The notes beneath the pieces are model-generated. The model did no database searches and was not told where the DNA came from. It worked only from the letters and a program-made list of their open reading frames with translations. The translations under genes and the position numbers were made by a program. Shown here in pieces: positions 60,095-64,000 of a stretch of 64,000 bases of DNA. Source of the stretch: Brumimicrobium sp965656195 (GTDB lineage: Bacteria; Bacteroidota; Bacteroidia; Flavobacteriales_D; Crocinitomicaceae); contig CBFHJL010000002.1 in the NCBI GenBank assembly GCA_965656195.1, positions 18,912-82,911 of the forward strand, given 5' to 3'. How positions within the stretch are numbered: the first letter of the stretch is position 1; every line of letters starts with the position of its first letter.

Positions 60095-61399
60095 ATGGGT
60101 AATATTATTGCCATTGTAGGTCGCCCTAATGTGGGTAAATCTACTCTTTTTAATCGTTTAACAGAATCTAGACAAGCTATTGTCGAGGAGATGTCTGGTG
60201 TAACTCGAGATCGTATATACGGAAAGGGTAACTGGAACGGTCAAGACTTTTCTGTAATAGATACAGGCGGGTACGTAAGAGGTTCTGAAGATATTTTTGA
60301 AAGCGAGATTCGTAAACAGGTTGAAATAGCAATTGATGAAGCTAACGCAATCATTTTCGTAGTGGATGTTATCACTGGTATTACGGATTTAGATGAGAAA
60401 GTTGCTGATATGCTAAGAAAAGCAAAAAAAGATGTCTTTATAGCAGCCAACAAAGTTGACAATACAAAGCTTGTAGGTGTTTCTTCGGAATTTTGGTCTT
60501 TTGGAGTAGGTGATGTCTATGATATCTCTGCTACTAACGGTTCTGGTACTGGTGACCTTCTTGATGATATCGTCAGTAAATTTGCAAAAAAGCCTGATGA
60601 GGAAGAATCAGATTTACCAAAGTTTACGATTATAGGTAAGCCAAATGTTGGAAAGTCCTCATTAGCGAATGCATTGATCGGTGAAGAGCGTAACATAGTA
60701 ACTCCTATTTCAGGAACTACGCGAGATGCTGTCAATACTAGATATAATGCTTTTGGTTTTGACTTTCTATTGATCGATACCGCTGGTATTAGGAAGAAAG
60801 CTAAGGTGCATGAGGACATCGAGTATTATTCAGTGTTAAGATCAGTGCGCGCTATAGAAACTGCAGATGTATGTATTTTCATGATTGATGCTACTGAAGG
60901 TGTTCAGAAGCAGGATCTGCATATATATTACATGTGCGAGAAAAACCATAAGGGTATTGTAGTGCTTGTCAACAAATGGGATCTTATTGAAAAGGGAAGT
61001 AAAACGACCAAAGAAATGGAAGATAAAGTGCGCCAACAATTAGCGCCTTTTAATGATGTCCCTATCATATTTACTTCAACAGTAACTAAGCAGAGAATCC
61101 ATAAGTCATTGGAAGCAGCTATGAGGGTATATGAGAACCGAACGAAAAAAATACAAACATCGGTACTCAATGAAGTTATGCAAGAAGAAATAGAAAATAA
61201 TCCACCTCCTTCAGTAAAAGGGAAGTACATTAAGATCAAATTTGTTTCACAATTACCAACGCATGCACCTGCATTTGCATTCTTCTGTAATTTGCCACAA
61301 TACGTAAGAGATAACTATAAAAGGTTCTTGGAGAATAAGTTGCGAGAGCATTTCGATTTCGAAGGTGTTCCAGTAAGGATTTTCTTCAGGAAAAAATAA
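60095..61399 (+). CDS. der: ribosome-assembly GTPase Der (EngA)
   Basis: 434 residues with two tandem GTPase domains, a unique feature of Der. First: GRPNVGKSTLFNRLTESRQA, DTGGYV, NKVD. Second: IGKPNVGKSSLANALIGEER, DTAGIRKKAKV, NKWDLI. A KH-like C-terminal domain follows (SVKGKYIKIKFVSQLPTHAP, FCNLPQYVRDNYKRFLEN). It acts in 50S subunit biogenesis. The pairing with era two bases upstream suits co-regulated ribosome assembly. Confidence 0.97.
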   Translation: MGNIIAIVGRPNVGKSTLFNRLTESRQAIVEEMSGVTRDRIYGKGNWNGQDFSVIDTGGYVRGSEDIFESEIRKQVEIAIDEANAIIFVVDVITGITDLDEKVADMLRKAKKDVFIAANKVDNTKLVGVSSEFWSFGVGDVYDISATNGSGTGDLLDDIVSKFAKKPDEEESDLPKFTIIGKPNVGKSSLANALIGEERNIVTPISGTTRDAVNTRYNAFGFDFLLIDTAGIRKKAKVHEDIEYYSVLRSVRAIETADVCIFMIDATEGVQKQDLHIYYMCEKNHKGIVVLVNKWDLIEKGSKTTKEMEDKVRQQLAPFNDVPIIFTSTVTKQRIHKSLEAAMRVYENRTKKIQTSVLNEVMQEEIENNPPPSVKGKYIKIKFVSQLPTHAPAFAFFCNLPQYVRDNYKRFLENKLREHFDFEGVPVRIFFRKK

Positions 61400-61400
61400 A

Positions 61401-61434
61401 ACGGTTGCATTTAATAATACAACCGTCCTATTTT
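61401..61434 (+). terminator. probable terminator after der
   Basis: ACGGTTG (61401-61407) pairs with CAACCGT (61420-61426), 12-base loop, followed by CCTATTTT. The stem is short and the T tract interrupted, so efficiency is uncertain. Confidence 0.55.
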
Positions 61435-61563
61435 AAACCAATCATAAACCAACCAGAAAGTTATACTATAGACGAATAGCTATTGGAAAGGGTTGGAAAA
61501 AAGTTAAAAACGTCTCGTTTATAACGGTTCTTTTGTATCTTCATCCATGAAATTTTATTCCTT

Positions 61564-63093
61564 ATGCCCTTTAATGCAATTTTTGGCTGGATTATAAAAA
61601 AGCGCATTCATCAGATTGAGCTTTTCAGAAAATACCCAAAGGAGGTACAAAAAGAATGGTTAGAAAGATTAATTGAAAATGGTCGCAATACGCGCTTTGG
61701 CGAAAAGTACCAATTTGGCTCTATTAAAAACTATAAGGATTTCAGCTCAAAAGTACCATTACAAAATTATGATGATTTAAAATCTTGGGTTAATCTTGCA
61801 ATAGAAGGAGAGGATGATGTTCTATGGCCAGGAGAAACAAAATGGTTTGCAAAATCATCAGGTACAACTTCTGATCGAAGCAAGTTTATTCCTGTTACAA
61901 AAGACTCACTTGAGGACTGCCATTATAAAGGAGGTAAAGACCTATTAGCTATTTATTACTCGCATTTTCCCAATACGAAGCTTTACAAGGGAAAGCATCT
62001 CGTAGTTGGAGGAACTGCAACACAGAATAACTTTCGTCCTGATAGCTACATGGGAGACCTTTCTTCAATTATTCTTAAAAACCTACCGTGGTGGGTTGAG
62101 ATAAAGCGAACACCCTCTCGTGAGATTGCTTTAATGAGTGAATGGGAAGAGAAGATAGAGCGGCTTGCAGAAACAACAATGCATGATGATGTTTCCAGTA
62201 TATCAGGTGTTCCTAGTTGGACCTTGGTTTTGCTGAATCGTATTTTAGAAAAATCCGGTAAGAAAGACATCAGGGATGTTTGGCCTAATTTAGAACTCTA
62301 TATGCATGGTGGAGTTAGTTTTACTCCATATGAAAAAGAGTTTAAAAGATTAATTCCACATGAAGATATGCATTACATCGAGTCGTATAATGCTTCGGAA
62401 GGATTTTTTGGGATTCAGGATCAGATTGGAGGAGACCTATTGTTAATGCTAGATTACGGTATCTTCTTTGAATTTATTCCTATGGATGAATATGCAGGGA
62501 CAGATTCCACATCTGTTATAGGAATACAGGATGTTGAGCTTGATAAAAATTATGCTGTAGTGATTTCAACCAATGGTGGGCTTTGGAGATACATTATAGG
62601 AGATACTGTTAAATTTACGAATATTGCTCCATACCGGGTTGTCGTTACTGGACGAACGAAGCACTTTATTAATGTATTCGGGGAGGAAGTCATTATAGAA
62701 AACGCCGATCAAGCGCTTCGGGAAGCTTGTGAATCAACAGATGCCTTAATGAAAGATTATACTGCTTGTCCAATCTTTATGGAAGATGGCAAAAAAGGTG
62801 GTCATGAATGGTTAATAGAGTTTTCAAAAGCGCCAGAAGATCTTCAGAAGTTTTCTCAAGTTTTGGATGAATCTTTGAAGAAAATAAACTCGGATTATGA
62901 TGCGAAAAGAACGAGTGACCTAACGTTAGCTTTTCCAGAAGTGCATCGGGCGAAAAAAGGTGTTTTTGAGCATTGGTTAAAAATGAAAGGCAAGTTAGGA
63001 GGTCAGCATAAAGTACCGCGTCTATCAAACAGTCGTGAAATATTTGATGAAATAATGGCGTTACAAGGTGGTACGGTACTTGCTAACGATTGA
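61564..63093 (+). CDS. GH3-family acyl-acid amido synthetase-like protein
   Basis: 509 residues of the GH3 (auxin-responsive promoter) superfamily, related to ANL adenylating enzymes. The phosphate-binding loop is FAKSSGTTSDRSKFIPV, and further conserved parts are IESYNASEGFFGIQDQ, the GGLWRYIIGDTVKFTN region, and VTGRTKHFINVFGEEVIIENADQAL before the C-terminal domain. Plant members couple amino acids to acyl hormones; the bacterial substrate is unknown. All nucleotide-binding motifs look intact. The following gene starts four bases after the stop, so they form one operon. Confidence 0.9.
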   Translation: MPFNAIFGWIIKKRIHQIELFRKYPKEVQKEWLERLIENGRNTRFGEKYQFGSIKNYKDFSSKVPLQNYDDLKSWVNLAIEGEDDVLWPGETKWFAKSSGTTSDRSKFIPVTKDSLEDCHYKGGKDLLAIYYSHFPNTKLYKGKHLVVGGTATQNNFRPDSYMGDLSSIILKNLPWWVEIKRTPSREIALMSEWEEKIERLAETTMHDDVSSISGVPSWTLVLLNRILEKSGKKDIRDVWPNLELYMHGGVSFTPYEKEFKRLIPHEDMHYIESYNASEGFFGIQDQIGGDLLLMLDYGIFFEFIPMDEYAGTDSTSVIGIQDVELDKNYAVVISTNGGLWRYIIGDTVKFTNIAPYRVVVTGRTKHFINVFGEEVIIENADQALREACESTDALMKDYTACPIFMEDGKKGGHEWLIEFSKAPEDLQKFSQVLDESLKKINSDYDAKRTSDLTLAFPEVHRAKKGVFEHWLKMKGKLGGQHKVPRLSNSREIFDEIMALQGGTVLAND

Positions 63094-63097
63094 CACA

Positions 63098-63901
63098 ATG
63101 AGACTCCTATTTATAACATATTCGATATTTACGTTCTTCAGTGCAAATGCACAGGAGGGAGATTGGAAACTTTTAAATGTTTACGAAAGCAAAGATATAG
63201 ATGCGTGGGATGTTGACCCAATGGGGAAATTAATAATTGCTGAAAGAGATATAATGGTTAAACTAGATACTTCTTTTTCAGTACAGTTTACCCAAAGCAC
63301 AAAGCAGTTGGGGGAGGTGGAACAACTAGATGCAGCTCATTCCTTAAAGACTTTAGTGTTTTCTCAAGTACAGCAATATGTCAGTTTTGTAGATAATACG
63401 CTAACTTTTCAGGAGGGTATAAAAGACCTGTCAGAATACAATGTAGCTTATGCAACCAATGTAGGGTACTCCAACCAAACAAATCGATTTTGGGTTTATG
63501 ATGGTGACAACTCTCAATTGCTATTGATAGATGAGACGGGAAATCAGATATCTAAGATTAATAATTTATCTGCAATAACAGGTGGAATGCAGCCGCAAGA
63601 CTTGTTTGAACGTAATAATGAGTTACTTTTATTTTACGAAGATATCGGTGTCTTCTTTTTTGATTATTATGGAAGCCTGATCAGTCATTTCCCTATTAAG
63701 AACGCTAATGCAGTACATTTTACTAAAGACTATTTGTTTTTTGCAGTGGAAAGCACAGTAGTTAGAGTAAATAGAAAGTCGCAAGACCGGATGGAATATA
63801 AGCTCCCTGAAACAGAAATATCGGGTATTAGAGTGAACGGGAATAATTTATTTTTAGAGGTCCCAAAAGGAATCAAGAAATATTCTCTTATTCCTAAATA
63901 A
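63098..63901 (+). CDS. secreted propeller-like protein of unknown function
   Basis: 267 residues from ATG 63098, which gives a clean signal peptide (MRLLFITYSIFTFFSANAQ); the open frame extends ten codons upstream within the GH3 gene. The mature part has repeated short beta-strand units with aromatic/Asp turns (DAWDVDPMGKLIIAERD, NRFWVYDGDNSQLLLIDETG, GVFFFDYYGSLISHFP), which resembles a six-bladed beta-propeller. No catalytic motif. Coupled to the GH3 gene. Confidence 0.75.
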   Translation: MRLLFITYSIFTFFSANAQEGDWKLLNVYESKDIDAWDVDPMGKLIIAERDIMVKLDTSFSVQFTQSTKQLGEVEQLDAAHSLKTLVFSQVQQYVSFVDNTLTFQEGIKDLSEYNVAYATNVGYSNQTNRFWVYDGDNSQLLLIDETGNQISKINNLSAITGGMQPQDLFERNNELLLFYEDIGVFFFDYYGSLISHFPIKNANAVHFTKDYLFFAVESTVVRVNRKSQDRMEYKLPETEISGIRVNGNNLFLEVPKGIKKYSLIPK

Positions 63902-63955
63902 TCCGCCTTTTTTAAAACAATATTTGTATTTTAGTCCTTCTAAATTAGTAGAACT

Positions 63956-64000
63956 ATGCATATCGTGTTTACCATTATAGTTGACAAGTTCTCCAAATAC
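63956..64000 (+). CDS. 5' end of an unidentified CDS
   Basis: ATG at 63956 starts an open frame to the window edge, reading MHIVFTIIVDKFSKY. A hydrophobic start is visible but nothing identifies a family. The upstream 54 bp are AT-rich and may hold a promoter. Confidence 0.35.
   Translation, partial: MHIVFTIIVDKFSKY

Noticed and set aside
1..64000. tRNA or rRNA genes, insertion sequences or prophage genes
   Set aside because: No TPsiC-arm-like sequences, rRNA segments, transposase or integrase ORFs were recognised by eye; a covariance-model scan would be decisive.

Overview
The window comes from a member of the Bacteroidota, most probably order Flavobacteriales. The pointers are a type IX secretion cargo with a CHU_C type-B sorting domain, a DUF5686 outer-membrane protein, a fused RND-TolC metal pump, Bacteroidota-style promoters (TTG, about 19-20 bp, TAnnTTTG), very weak Shine-Dalgarno signals, and a str/S10/spc/alpha ribosomal superoperon without tuf. 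Family-level placement is not possible from the sequence alone. No rRNA, tRNA, CRISPR array, insertion sequence or prophage was found.

Layout. 1-13.7 kb is housekeeping and envelope biology: a SpoIIE-type phosphatase (+), then a minus-strand run with a small lipoprotein, LptB, a DUF5686 protein, TatC, a 1112-residue T9SS adhesin-like protein, a paired M16 protease (inactive plus active subunit), a flavin-dependent dioxygenase/FabK-like enzyme and Lgt. 14.1-24.4 kb is the accessory region and the most interesting part: a membrane-anchored LuxR-type regulator, a broken small secreted-protein gene, a cluster of TACGTA palindromes, a double-glycine-leader precursor peptide followed by an intrinsic terminator, a lipoprotein of unknown function, an ATP-grasp ligase, a SPASM protein that appears split into two overlapping ORFs, a C39-peptidase ABC exporter, an 84-bp tandem repeat, a four-helix-bundle (S23/IVS) gene, and HlyD and TolC partners. 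This reads as a 'grasp-with-spasm' RiPP (graspetide-like) pathway with its own regulator and a type I secretion route across both membranes.

24.6-41.8 kb holds a PadR regulator with a coupled membrane protein and what looks like a leaderless promoter, the tRNA hydroxylase TrhO, a sulfide:quinone reductase followed by cytochrome bd oxidase (sulfide electrons to quinone to oxygen), YjbQ, a GT-C-like membrane protein overlapping a nucleoside deaminase, a CusB/CusA-TolC metal-efflux operon headed by a His-rich small protein, and a PcrA/UvrD helicase.

42.0-59.1 kb is one continuous translation superoperon, from rpsL-rpsG-fusA through the S10, spc and alpha clusters to rplQ, closed by a strong terminator. 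L17 carries a long Lys/Ala/Glu-rich tail, and L36, S14 and S4 lack zinc-binding cysteines. era and der follow, then a GH3-family acyl-amido synthetase, a secreted propeller-like protein, and the first codons of one more gene at the right edge.
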